Source: JAYVJH01 sp043777595 (GTDB lineage Bacteria; Bacteroidota; Bacteroidia; Cytophagales; Spirosomataceae). Taken from it: a stretch of DNA of 64,000 nt. The DNA lies in NCBI GenBank assembly GCA_043777595.1, contig JAYWHT010000066.1:48146-112145 (forward strand), read 5' to 3'. Below are positions 1 to 8,367 of the stretch, piece by piece; the first letter of the stretch is position 1; the number at the start of each line of letters is the position of its first letter. A program made the position numbers and the translations under genes. Below the pieces are notes generated by a model, which searched no databases, was not told the origin of the DNA, and saw only the letters and a list, made by a program, of their open reading frames with translations.

Positions 1-93
1 GGGTTGTCTGTTGGTAATATTGATTGGCTGGTTGGTTGAGGTTACGAGGCCGCAATAATATTGACGGCAGGTACAAGCACAGAACCCCACCGT

Positions 94-134
94 ATAGACA
101 ATCCTACAAATTGAAATAAAATTCGTAGGTCTAT
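94..134. promoter_or_regulatory. Dyad upstream of the restriction-modification gene
   Basis: An imperfect inverted repeat: ATAGA...TCTAT outside and CCTACAAATT / AATTCGTAGG inside, around a short A-rich loop. It ends about 25 nt before the start codon of the MmeI-like gene. It could be a terminator for a gene to the left of the window or an operator or leader hairpin for the R-M gene. The dyad is seen directly; the role is inferred. Confidence 0.35.
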
Positions 135-158
135 GACCTTAACAAACCAATAAAACAA

Positions 159-3062
159 ATGGCATTAAGTTGGAACGAAATAAAAGAACGAGCATTGAAT
201 TTCTCAAAAGAGTGGGCTGGTACTGCCAACGAAGAAGCAGATGCAAAACCATTTTTGGTTGCGTTTTTTAATGTTTTTGGCATCAGTAGCAAACGAGTTT
301 CGACCTTTGAACACCGAGTAAAAAAACTCGACGACAAAGACGGGTATATTGACTTGCTTTGGAAAGGCACGATTTTGATAGAAATGAAAAGCCAAGGCAA
401 AAACCTTGACAAAGCCTACCAACAAGCCATTGGCTACACCCACGGACTGAAACAACACGAACTACCAAAGTACATTCTTGTATCTGACTTTGAAGATTTT
501 AGGCTCTACGATTTAGAACAAAACTCTCTCCCTGCTGGGGAGGGAGCAATAACTTTCAAACTCAACGACCTTGTTCATAACGTTCAGCATTTTGGGTATT
601 TGCTTGGCTACCAAAAGAAAATTTACAAAGAACAAGACCCCGCCAACATAAAAGCAGCCGAGCTGATGGGCAAACTGCACGACAGGCTCGAAGAAATCGG
701 CTACACAGGCCACCCATTGGAGGTTTACTTGGTGCGGGTTTTATTTTTGATGTTTGCCGAAGACACCACTATTTTTAACAAACAACAACTACAAGAATAC
801 ATAGAACAACGCACCGCCGAAGACGGTAGCGACCTTGCCAGCAAATTGCAAGAACTGTTTCAGGTACTGAATACCCCGAAAGAAAACCGCTACAAAAACC
901 TTGATGAGCAATTGGCTGACTTTCCGTACGTAAACGGAAAATTGTTTGAAGAAAATTTGCCCACGGCAAGTTTCGATACCAAAATGCGCCAAGCCTTGCT
1001 CGACTGTTGTTATATTGATTGGAGCAAAATATCGCCTGCCATTTTTGGTTCTATGTTTCAGAGTGTAATGAACCCCACAGAACGCAGAAATTTGGGAGCG
1101 CATTATACCAGTGAAACCAATATTCTGAAACTCATTAAGCCGCTTTTTTTGGACGAACTTTGGGCAGAATTTCATGCTTCGACTGGCTCAATACCCAAAT
1201 TAAAAGAATTTCACAAAAAACTAAGCACCCTCAAATTTCTCGACCCCGCCTGTGGTTGTGGCAATTTTTTGGTGATTACTTACCGAGAATTACGCCTTTT
1301 AGAGTTTGAAGTACTAAAAGCACACCACAAATCTGGACAACAGTTTTTGGACGTGGGGCAAATACTCTGGATAGACGTAGATCAGTTTGCAGGCATAGAA
1401 TACGAAGAGTTCCCGGCTCGTATTGCCGAAGTGGCCATGTGGCTCATTGACCACCAAATGAATATGCTGGTAAGTGCCGAATTTGGACAGTATTTTGTGC
1501 GACTGCCGCTAAAAAAATCTGCAAAAATCATACACGGTGATGCCCTACAAACCGATTGGCAAAGTTTACTGAATCCAGTCAATGAAATCAATGTGGTGGC
1601 CAAACATGCCAATATATATTTGGTACAAGAACCACAGCCAGAATACAAAACGGTGAATGTTCAGACAGAAACTTTTGAAATACACAAAGGGCAAAAACCA
1701 GTCGAAAAACAAGAAATTAAATTTGATTATATTCTGGGCAATCCGCCTTTTATTGGTTCAAAAATCATGACCCAGCCTCAGCGAGATGCCGTAGTACGTG
1801 AATTTGAAAATATCCAAGGAGCAGGGGTTTTGGATTATGTAACGGCTTGGTACATCAAGGCCGCTAAATATATCAAAGGAACGCAAACTAAGGTAGGTTT
1901 TGTTTCTACAAATTCTATTGTGCAAGGCGAACAAACCAGCATACTTTGGGGACAAATGCTAAACAAATACAAAATCAAGGTTCATTTTGCCCACCGCACC
2001 TTCAAATGGAGCAACGAAGCCAAAGGCAATGCAGCCGTTTATTGTGTCATAGTTGGCTTTGCAAATTACGACACTACCAACAAGCGCATTTTTGACTACG
2101 AGGACATTAAGGGCGAAGCCCACGAAATAAAAGCAAAAAACATTAACCCGTATTTGGTCGATGCCAAGGATTTGTTGATAACCAAAAACTCAAATCCTAT
2201 TTGTAATGTGCCTAAAATGAGCTTTGGTAATATGCCATTAGACGGCGGGCATTTGTTGCTGACGGACGAAGAAAAAAACGCATTTATTTTAAAAGAACCC
2301 AAAGCCGAAAAATTTATAAAGCCCTTGATTTCAGCTTATGAGTTTTTGAACGGTGAAAAACGCTGGTGCTTGTGGCTTGTTGGTGCCAACCCAACCGAAC
2401 TCAGACAAATGCCCGAGGTTTTGAAACGAGTAGGTTTAGTTAAAAAATTTAGATTGGCAAGTATTAGAGTTGTCACGCAAAAATTAGCAGAAAGCCCCTA
2501 TTTATTTGGTTTTATTTCACAATCACAAAATAATTACGTTTTAATCCCAAGACACTCCTCTGAGAATCGAAAATATATCCCAATGGGGTTTTTTGATGAA
2601 AACTCTGTTGTGAGTGATAGTTGCTCGTTTATTGAAAATGCTACGTTATTTCATTTTGGCGTTTTAATGTCTGTTATGCACACGGCTTGGGTAAAGTCTG
2701 TTTGTGGTAGATTAAAGAGTGATTTTCGGTATTCAAATGGTATAGTTTACAACAACTACCCTTGGCCAAAAAACCCAACGGAAAAACAAATCAAAGCCAT
2801 TGAAGAGAAAGCACAGAAAGTATTAGATACAAGGTTAGAATTTCCCAAAAGTTCATTGGCAGACCTTTACGCCCCTTTGGGAATGCCATTGGCACTAATA
2901 AAAGCCCACAATGAGTTGGACAAAGCCGTAGATTTGGCATACCGCCCACAAGTATTTATGAGCGAAGCCAACAGAGTGGAGTTTTTGTTTGAACTGTACG
3001 AACGCTACACGGCAGATTTGTTTACAACGGAACGCCGCCCGAAAGCAAAGCCAAAGAAATAA
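159..3062 (+). CDS. MmeI-like type IIG/IIL restriction-modification enzyme
   Basis: A single polypeptide of 967 aa that would both cut and methylate DNA. The N-terminus carries a PD-(D/E)XK nuclease signature: D65 followed by E75-M-K77 on a beta strand. The centre is a gamma-class N6-adenine methyltransferase with SAM motif I DPACGCGNF near residue 362 (the usual Ser is Cys) and catalytic motif IV NPPF near 528. The last 300 residues should hold the target-recognition domain, which fits MmeI-family architecture and length (about 920 aa). In these enzymes the methylation that protects the host is done by the same protein, so no separate methylase is expected and none is present. The start has an A-rich leader and no Shine-Dalgarno sequence. 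It stands alone, 3.7 kb from a possible toxin cassette. The recognition sequence cannot be read from the protein. Confidence 0.9.
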   Translation: MALSWNEIKERALNFSKEWAGTANEEADAKPFLVAFFNVFGISSKRVSTFEHRVKKLDDKDGYIDLLWKGTILIEMKSQGKNLDKAYQQAIGYTHGLKQHELPKYILVSDFEDFRLYDLEQNSLPAGEGAITFKLNDLVHNVQHFGYLLGYQKKIYKEQDPANIKAAELMGKLHDRLEEIGYTGHPLEVYLVRVLFLMFAEDTTIFNKQQLQEYIEQRTAEDGSDLASKLQELFQVLNTPKENRYKNLDEQLADFPYVNGKLFEENLPTASFDTKMRQALLDCCYIDWSKISPAIFGSMFQSVMNPTERRNLGAHYTSETNILKLIKPLFLDELWAEFHASTGSIPKLKEFHKKLSTLKFLDPACGCGNFLVITYRELRLLEFEVLKAHHKSGQQFLDVGQILWIDVDQFAGIEYEEFPARIAEVAMWLIDHQMNMLVSAEFGQYFVRLPLKKSAKIIHGDALQTDWQSLLNPVNEINVVAKHANIYLVQEPQPEYKTVNVQTETFEIHKGQKPVEKQEIKFDYILGNPPFIGSKIMTQPQRDAVVREFENIQGAGVLDYVTAWYIKAAKYIKGTQTKVGFVSTNSIVQGEQTSILWGQMLNKYKIKVHFAHRTFKWSNEAKGNAAVYCVIVGFANYDTTNKRIFDYEDIKGEAHEIKAKNINPYLVDAKDLLITKNSNPICNVPKMSFGNMPLDGGHLLLTDEEKNAFILKEPKAEKFIKPLISAYEFLNGEKRWCLWLVGANPTELRQMPEVLKRVGLVKKFRLASIRVVTQKLAESPYLFGFISQSQNNYVLIPRHSSENRKYIPMGFFDENSVVSDSCSFIENATLFHFGVLMSVMHTAWVKSVCGRLKSDFRYSNGIVYNNYPWPKNPTEKQIKAIEEKAQKVLDTRLEFPKSSLADLYAPLGMPLALIKAHNELDKAVDLAYRPQVFMSEANRVEFLFELYERYTADLFTTERRPKAKPKK

Positions 3063-3376
3063 AAAAGGTATTTGGCAAAATATGACAATTTTATTTTTTT
3101 CTTAAAATAATGGTAAGGCAACAGTGTTCATTTGCCCGTTGCCAAATTTCAAAAATAATAAACTTAAAAATGGTATTGGTGGATACGTTTTACTTTGTCA
3201 AAATCAGCGATTTAGAGCGCATCACGCATTTTGGCAGTCAGCCGAGTTCAGCGTCTTTGCTGAATGACATTGGTCAATGAACTAAAATCTGAGATTTTGT
3301 TATGGCTGTTTCAAACTTTTAAAGTATTTTGGAGGCAATTATTCCTTTTTATAAAAACTTATAATTCAAAAAAAAC
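3063..3376. other. Intergenic region with nested dyads
   Basis: No convincing gene. Two 17-18 nt segments (3199-3215 and 3282-3299) are imperfect inverted copies of each other and enclose a small hairpin TTCAGC...GCTGAA (3247-3264). This could be a folded 3' UTR of the R-M gene or a 5' leader of the next gene. A 36-codon open frame runs through it, but it overlaps the dyad and has no recognisable similarity. Confidence 0.35.
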
Positions 3377-6300
3377 ATGAAATTAAAACTACTACTACTT
3401 GCGCTCATAGTCGGCGGCACGGTATTGGCACAGAAAAAGAAAACAGTGGTACAAATCACGCCTCCAATCCAAAACGCTACAACTCAAAACTCAAAACACT
3501 ACAACTCGCTCCGCTACCGCAATATAGGGCCTTTTGTGGGTGGCCGCTCGCTGGCCGTGAGCGGTGTGGGAGGCCAGCCGTTGGTTTATTATTTTGGAGC
3601 AACAGGCGGTGGCGTCTGGAAAACCATTGACGGCGGCAGTAACTGGGCACCCATTTCAGACAGTACCTTTAAAAGTAGCTCGGTGGGGGCAATAGCAGTG
3701 GCTAAGTCAGACCCTAACATCGTGTATGTAGGCATGGGCGAAAGCGATATAAGAGGCAACATCACCTATGGCGACGGTATGTATAAAAGTACCGATGCAG
3801 GCAAGTCATGGAAATATTTGGGCTTGAAAGAAACCAACGCAATTGCACATATTGCCGTTCACCCAACCAACCCAGACGTACTTTTTGCGGCGGCATTGGG
3901 CAACCACTGGTCGCCAAACAAAGAGCGTGGCGTATATCGGTCAAAAGATGGTGGCAAGTCGTGGGCGCAAGTTTTGGTCAAAAACGACAGTACAGGTGCA
4001 GTCGATGTAATCTTTGACCCAAGCAATCCCAGTATTTTATATGCTTCAATGTGGCAATGTTTCCGCAATCACTACATGATGAGTAGCGGTGGTACGGGTT
4101 CGGGTCTGTACAAATCTACCGACGGTGGCGATAGCTGGAAACTAATTAGCCAAAATCCAGGCTTACCCAAAGGGCTTCTGGGCAAAATGGGCTTGGCCGT
4201 AGCACCCACCAACGGCAACAGACTCTGGGCAATGATTGAAAATAAAGAAAAAGGGGGGCTTTATACTTCAACAGATGGCGGCGAAACTTGGGCGCACGTA
4301 ACCGACAACCCAAACCTCAAACAACGCCCGTGGTACTATATGAACGTGGGCGTTAGCCCCAAAGACGAAAATCATCTGATAGTACTAAACGTTACGCCCT
4401 ACAAATCAAAAGATGGCGGCAAGACGTGGCAGCGCATCAACGTACACCATGGCGACACGCACGATGTTTGGATAAACCCCGACAATCCCGACAATTATAT
4501 CATTGGCGATGACGGCGGCGGCGAGGTAACGTTCAACGATGGTGTACAGTTTTCAGAAATAGATTTGCCAACTTCGCAATTTTATCATGTATCGGTCGAT
4601 AATGATTTTCCGTACAACGTCTATGGCGCACAACAAGACAACTCGGCCAAGCGCATAGCCAGCCGCTCAGACGATGCCACAATCGGGGGGCGTGATTGGT
4701 ACACAGTAGCAGGTGGCGAGTCGGGCTATATCGCTGCCGACCCACTCGACCCGTCTATCACTTATGGCGGTAGCTACGATGGCCTCATTACCCGTCAAGA
4801 CAAAAAAACCAATCAAGAGCAGGTCATAAATGTCTATCCAGAATATTTTATGGGTGCATCGTCTGGCGCACGCAAATACCGTTTTCAGTGGACATACCCC
4901 ATTGTATTTAGCCCACACGACCCAAAGCTACTGTTTTGTACGTCACAATTTGTACATAAAACCACCGACGGTGGACATAGCTGGGAAACTATTAGCCCAG
5001 ACCTCACTCGCCACGACCCAGCCACATTGGGCGAAACAGGCGGGCCTATTAGCCTCGACCAAACAGGTGCCGAAACCTACGCTACCATTTTTACGTTCGA
5101 CGAGTCGCCTATCGAAAAAGGTAATTATTGGACAGGCTCAGACGATGGAATGCTGCATGTGAGCCGTGATGCAGGCAAAAACTGGGAAAATATTACATTG
5201 CCTAAAACCCAACTTGGCGACTTTGCCCTGATGTCTATGATAGAAACCTCTCGACATACGGCTGGCAAAGCGTATTTGGCCGCCACTCGTTATAAATTGG
5301 GGGACTCTAAACCTTATTTGTTCAAAACCACAGACTATGGCAAGACCTGGACGGCCATCACAGGTGGTATTCCGGCCGACGAGTGGACCCGTGTGGTACG
5401 TGAAGACCCCTATAAAAAAGGGTTGCTTTATGCTGGTACGGAGCGTGGGGTGTATGTGTCGTTTAATGATGGCATGAATTGGGAAAAACTACAATTAAAT
5501 TTGCCTCTCACACCGATTCACGATTTAGTTATTCAGAAACGTGAAAAAGACTTGGTCGTGGCCACGCACGGGCGTAGTTTCTGGATTATGGACGACATAA
5601 GCCCACTACACGAAATAATGGACAACAAAGTCGCTGACAATCACTTGTTTAAACCCCGTGATAGCTATCGTTTTCAGGGTGGTGGCCGTTTTGTGATTGA
5701 TGAGTTTGTGTCAGAAGGTGAAAACGCTCCAAATGGCGTTTTGACTCGCTATAATTTTAAAGAAGTACCAAATGAAGAAGTAAAATTGATATATTTCACA
5801 GCCAATGGCGATACTATTATTAGTTATTCGAGCAAAAAAGACCAGAAAGGCGAAGAAATGAAGTCGTCAAAAGAGTTTTATGAAAACCCCAAGACCCGCC
5901 GCCCGGGTTTATTGACGGCCAAAGCGGGTATGAATACTTTTTTGTGGAATATGCGCTACCCCAATGCTACCGAAGTCGATGGTACAAACATCATGTGGAG
6001 CGGCAGCACTACTGGCCCCAAAGCCATACCGGGCAAATATAAAGTGCAGTTGATGGTAGGCAAAATGTTGGTAAAAGAACAAGAGTTTGAGATTTTGCAA
6101 GACCCGCGTGTAAAAGTATCGGTGGCCGACCTAAAAGAGCAGTTCGATTTGTTGATGAAAATTAACACCAAACTATCCGAAAACCACAAAGGCGTAAATC
6201 AGATTCGTAAAGTACGTGCCGACATAAATAGTTATCTGAAGGCAGTAAAAGACGAAAACCTTAGCAAAAAACTCAAAGAACAAACCAAAGACATGATGAA

Positions 6301-6583
6301 GGCATTGGACGAAATAGAAAGTACACTGATGCAACCCAAATCAAAAGCTGGCCAAGATGCACTTAACTTTGCCATACAACTCAACGACAAACTTGCAGGT
6401 GTAGGCTCGGCAGTAGGTGCATCTGACAATAAACCTACTAAGCAAAGTTATGAGGCATTTAACGACTTGTCAGTAAAAATTGACAAGCAATTAGAACGCC
6501 TCAAAGCCGTCATCGCCAAAGACGTGCCAGCTTTCAACGAAGCCGTGCGGCAGGCCGATATTAAGGCTGTGAATGTGAATTAG
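3377..6583 (+). CDS. Secreted sortilin/VPS10-like BNR-repeat protein
   Basis: A 1068-aa exported protein with a clear signal peptide (residues 1-18, cleaved after LAQ). Residues of about 45-700 form Asp-box/BNR beta-propeller repeats, visible as many TDGGxSW or KDGGKTW turns, the pattern of the VPS10/sortilin-like family often labelled 'glycosyl hydrolase' in Bacteroidota. The last 250 residues are lysine/glutamate-rich and predicted helical (around 860-1060). Related proteins are abundant in this phylum, but no enzymatic activity is firmly established for the family, so a hydrolase function is only a possibility. It is monocistronic, with its own upstream spacer and a strong stem-loop directly after the stop. 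Confidence 0.85.
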   Translation: MKLKLLLLALIVGGTVLAQKKKTVVQITPPIQNATTQNSKHYNSLRYRNIGPFVGGRSLAVSGVGGQPLVYYFGATGGGVWKTIDGGSNWAPISDSTFKSSSVGAIAVAKSDPNIVYVGMGESDIRGNITYGDGMYKSTDAGKSWKYLGLKETNAIAHIAVHPTNPDVLFAAALGNHWSPNKERGVYRSKDGGKSWAQVLVKNDSTGAVDVIFDPSNPSILYASMWQCFRNHYMMSSGGTGSGLYKSTDGGDSWKLISQNPGLPKGLLGKMGLAVAPTNGNRLWAMIENKEKGGLYTSTDGGETWAHVTDNPNLKQRPWYYMNVGVSPKDENHLIVLNVTPYKSKDGGKTWQRINVHHGDTHDVWINPDNPDNYIIGDDGGGEVTFNDGVQFSEIDLPTSQFYHVSVDNDFPYNVYGAQQDNSAKRIASRSDDATIGGRDWYTVAGGESGYIAADPLDPSITYGGSYDGLITRQDKKTNQEQVINVYPEYFMGASSGARKYRFQWTYPIVFSPHDPKLLFCTSQFVHKTTDGGHSWETISPDLTRHDPATLGETGGPISLDQTGAETYATIFTFDESPIEKGNYWTGSDDGMLHVSRDAGKNWENITLPKTQLGDFALMSMIETSRHTAGKAYLAATRYKLGDSKPYLFKTTDYGKTWTAITGGIPADEWTRVVREDPYKKGLLYAGTERGVYVSFNDGMNWEKLQLNLPLTPIHDLVIQKREKDLVVATHGRSFWIMDDISPLHEIMDNKVADNHLFKPRDSYRFQGGGRFVIDEFVSEGENAPNGVLTRYNFKEVPNEEVKLIYFTANGDTIISYSSKKDQKGEEMKSSKEFYENPKTRRPGLLTAKAGMNTFLWNMRYPNATEVDGTNIMWSGSTTGPKAIPGKYKVQLMVGKMLVKEQEFEILQDPRVKVSVADLKEQFDLLMKINTKLSENHKGVNQIRKVRADINSYLKAVKDENLSKKLKEQTKDMMKALDEIESTLMQPKSKAGQDALNFAIQLNDKLAGVGSAVGASDNKPTKQSYEAFNDLSVKIDKQLERLKAVIAKDVPAFNEAVRQADIKAVNVN

Positions 6584-6588
6584 GGTTT

Positions 6589-6623
6589 TAGCGACACCAT
6601 CGCTCAAAGTGATGGTGTCGCTA
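6589..6623 (+). terminator. 3' stem-loop, copy 1 of a shared hairpin
   Basis: A 16-bp stem (one G-T pair) with a 3-nt loop starts 6 nt after the stop codon of the BNR protein. The arm AGCGACACCATCGCT is identical to that of a second hairpin at 13367-13399. Each arm also carries its own small dyad (AGCGA...TCGCT). No clear T-tract follows, so termination is likely but not certain; a REP-like element is the alternative. Confidence 0.6.
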
Positions 6624-6678
6624 AGTTTGTGATTGGGATTCTGTAAAACCTACACACTTTACCATTCAATAAATATTT

Positions 6679-6710
6679 TTTGTAAAAAAGCACATTATTG
6701 CATATTTTTG
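6679..6710 (+). promoter_or_regulatory. Bacteroidota-type promoter of the HEPN/SecB-like cassette
   Basis: TTTG (6679-6682), exactly 20 nt, then TATTTTTG (6703-6710), a full match to the Bacteroidota consensus (TTTG at -33, TAnnTTTG at -7). Transcription should start near 6716, leaving a leader of about 14 nt before the ATG at 6730. Confidence 0.7.
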
Positions 6711-6729
6711 CAGTCAAATAGGCCATAGT

Positions 6730-7158
6730 ATGTCCACACCTCTCAATTTAAAGTCAGCAGAAAATCTAAGATTAGCAAATAGAATTATCTCAGAAAAAAA
6801 CGGCCATTACTCAACTTGTGTACATAGTGCTTATTATTCATGTGTTCAGTTAATGCTTCATATTTTAAGGTCAGATTTTAACAAATCAGATGAAGAGATA
6901 GACGAAGAAAGCGAAAATGGGTCAAAAATTGAAGGTGGTTTTCACAACTGGATAATAAGTAACATCAATCGAGCGTTCTTCCTCAGAGATAAGAAATACA
7001 TAGATTCAAGAGATTTTGCTGATAAGATAACTGACTTGAAAAAGTTAAGGATCAAAGCGGACTACAAAAACATAGAAATTAACGAAAAAAAGGCTAAACG
7101 TGCAGTAGAAAATGCTGAATCAATAAACCTTACACTTAAAAAATACTTTACGACATGA
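6730..7158 (+). CDS. HEPN-domain-like protein (UPF0332 type), first gene of a putative TA-chaperone cassette
   Basis: 142 aa, all-helical in appearance. Features resembling HEPN/UPF0332 proteins are an N-terminal helix with SAYYSC around residue 34 (compare AYYA in HEPN helix 2) and a late LRIKADY segment near residue 113, matching the LRxxADY signature, followed by a charged helix ending in KKYF. The classical RNase motif Rx4-6H is not obvious, so if it is a HEPN nuclease its active site is divergent; it could equally be a non-catalytic partner. Its stop codon overlaps the start of the next gene (ATGA), indicating translational coupling. The family call is from motif recognition only. It could be the toxin or the antitoxin of the three-gene unit. 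Confidence 0.55.
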   Translation: MSTPLNLKSAENLRLANRIISEKNGHYSTCVHSAYYSCVQLMLHILRSDFNKSDEEIDEESENGSKIEGGFHNWIISNINRAFFLRDKKYIDSRDFADKITDLKKLRIKADYKNIEINEKKAKRAVENAESINLTLKKYFTT

Positions 7159-7649
7159 ACCCTACTTTGTTTATATCGAATCAAATAGACAATATCGTTT
7201 CGTTATTCCCATATTTAAAAGTTAGATACGAATATGAACCCATGTCTAATTGTCATTATCTTGAAGTATTACCGTTTGAGAAATTTCAAAAAGATAAGGA
7301 TTACATAGCCTTTGAGAGGTCATTCCGTACAAATTTCATTAGTGCTTATCCATTAGAATCTCTTTGTTTTTTAAGCGAAAATAGCCTTTGTGAAATTGAG
7401 AAACCAATGATAGAAAAAGCTGGCATACTTTATGGCATAAATTATCAAGGGCTAATTGATAATCAGATAAATTTACTTACTTATCTGCCAGCGATTGAAC
7501 AATACAAATCGTTCACTCTGCCTAAACGAGATAGCTATGGCATAAATTTTATAGAAACGGTATCAATGAATACACCTAATAATAACCCCAGTATTACTTT
7601 TGGCAACAATAATTGTATCGGAGAGTCTTCATACGCAATGGCAGCCTAA
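7155..7649 (+). CDS. Unknown protein, middle gene of HEPN/SecB-like cassette
   Basis: 164 aa, family not recognised. The first 120 residues look compact and mixed alpha/beta; the last 40 (from about KRDSYGINF) are rich in Asn, Ser, Thr and Gly and probably disordered, with scattered hydrophobics. It overlaps the upstream HEPN-like gene by 4 nt, and the SecB-like gene starts 2 nt after its stop. In known toxin-antitoxin-chaperone systems the antitoxin carries a disordered C-terminal chaperone-addiction tail bound by a SecB-like protein; the position and tail make this the best antitoxin candidate. That assignment is inference. It has no signal peptide or membrane segment, so it should be cytoplasmic. 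Confidence 0.6.
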   Translation: MNPTLFISNQIDNIVSLFPYLKVRYEYEPMSNCHYLEVLPFEKFQKDKDYIAFERSFRTNFISAYPLESLCFLSENSLCEIEKPMIEKAGILYGINYQGLIDNQINLLTYLPAIEQYKSFTLPKRDSYGINFIETVSMNTPNNNPSITFGNNNCIGESSYAMAA

Positions 7650-7651
7650 CT

Positions 7652-8068
7652 ATGCAACACACCAATCAAGAATATAACTTTAGTAATATCATTTTAATTG
7701 AAAGTACCTTCAAAAGACTACCTGTTGTTAATTTTGTATCACCAGAGTATAAAAATGATATTTCAATAGGCATAGAATCACAAAAAGAAGGAAATACGCT
7801 TTCTGTATTTTTAACAGTAAATGTATCATCAGGCAATGGTGATATATTAGATGTCGAAGCAAAAGTTAAGATGGCTGGCATATTTCAGAAAAATACGGAA
7901 GTTAACGAGATAGACATGGATTCTTTTGGAAAAGTTAATGCTCCAGCCATTATTTTTCCTTTTATCAGAGAACACATCGCTTCTATTTCAAGCAAAGCAG
8001 GCATACCTACAATTTTGCTGCCGCCAATAAATTTTGTAAAAATGGCAGAAAGTGAAACTATTGACTAA
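7652..8068 (+). CDS. SecB-like chaperone, third gene of putative TAC cassette
   Basis: 138 aa from the ATG at 7652, preferred over an in-frame ATG at 7613 that lies inside the upstream gene. The C-terminal half contains the SecB family signature: a FPFIRE segment (compare LFPYARE) followed by AGIPTILLPPINF (compare GFPxLxLxPxNF). The N-terminal beta strands (residues of about 25-75) also fit the SecB fold. Core Bacteroidota SecB proteins are not normally encoded with toxins, whereas dedicated SecB-like chaperones of TAC modules (M. tuberculosis HigBA-Rv1957, E. coli CmdTAC) are. Here the gene is the last of a tight operon with a HEPN-like protein, so it probably folds and protects the antitoxin, not export substrates. 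Confidence 0.75.
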   Translation: MQHTNQEYNFSNIILIESTFKRLPVVNFVSPEYKNDISIGIESQKEGNTLSVFLTVNVSSGNGDILDVEAKVKMAGIFQKNTEVNEIDMDSFGKVNAPAIIFPFIREHIASISSKAGIPTILLPPINFVKMAESETID

Positions 8069-8196
8069 ATCGGTATTATCTCATAGCTCATACTATTAAG
8101 CAAACAAAGCGTAGTGATATGATGTTGCTCACCGTAAATCACTTCTCTGTGTGAACAATACTCCCATTCCGTAGTCTGTGTCCTCACCACTACTAT

Positions 8197-8282
8197 TAAG
8201 TAGTCGTGAGTTAAATACAATGCTGTTAATCAGTAAGTTATAAAAATTAAAATACCGTATTAGCTTTGAATAAGTACTTAAG
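8197..8282 (-). repeat. Intergenic repeat, copy A (about 86 bp)
   Basis: On the minus strand this matches copies B (55650-55756) and C (56291-56397): it begins TTAAGTACTTATTCAAA, shares ACTTACTGATTA, and ends ACTCACGACTACTTAA. It lacks the roughly 21 bp that separate two CTCACGAC copies in the others. Read on the plus strand it contains TAGCTTTG, a possible -7 box. It occupies most of the 299-bp space between the SecB-like gene and the convergent Uma2 gene; the remainder shows nothing recognisable. Confidence 0.7.
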
Positions 8283-8367
8283 TTGAGGAAATGAGTTATT
8301 TATGAAGACAGAGGCCAACCGAGTTCTGTGTCTTCACAGAACTCTCAACTTGATGGAAGTGGAAGAA

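Noticed and set aside
3170..3280. 36-codon open frame between the R-M enzyme and BNR protein
   Set aside because: Overlaps a nested dyad, has no recognisable similarity and is short enough to occur by chance.
3377..6583. BNR protein as a true glycoside hydrolase
   Set aside because: Asp-box repeats alone do not establish catalysis; no catalytic pair could be assigned, so only a fold-level call is given.
6730..7158. First cassette gene as a standard HepT (MNT-HEPN) toxin
   Set aside because: The Rx4HxY motif of HepT is not present, and the neighbour lacks the GSxxxG...D nucleotidyltransferase motif of MNT.
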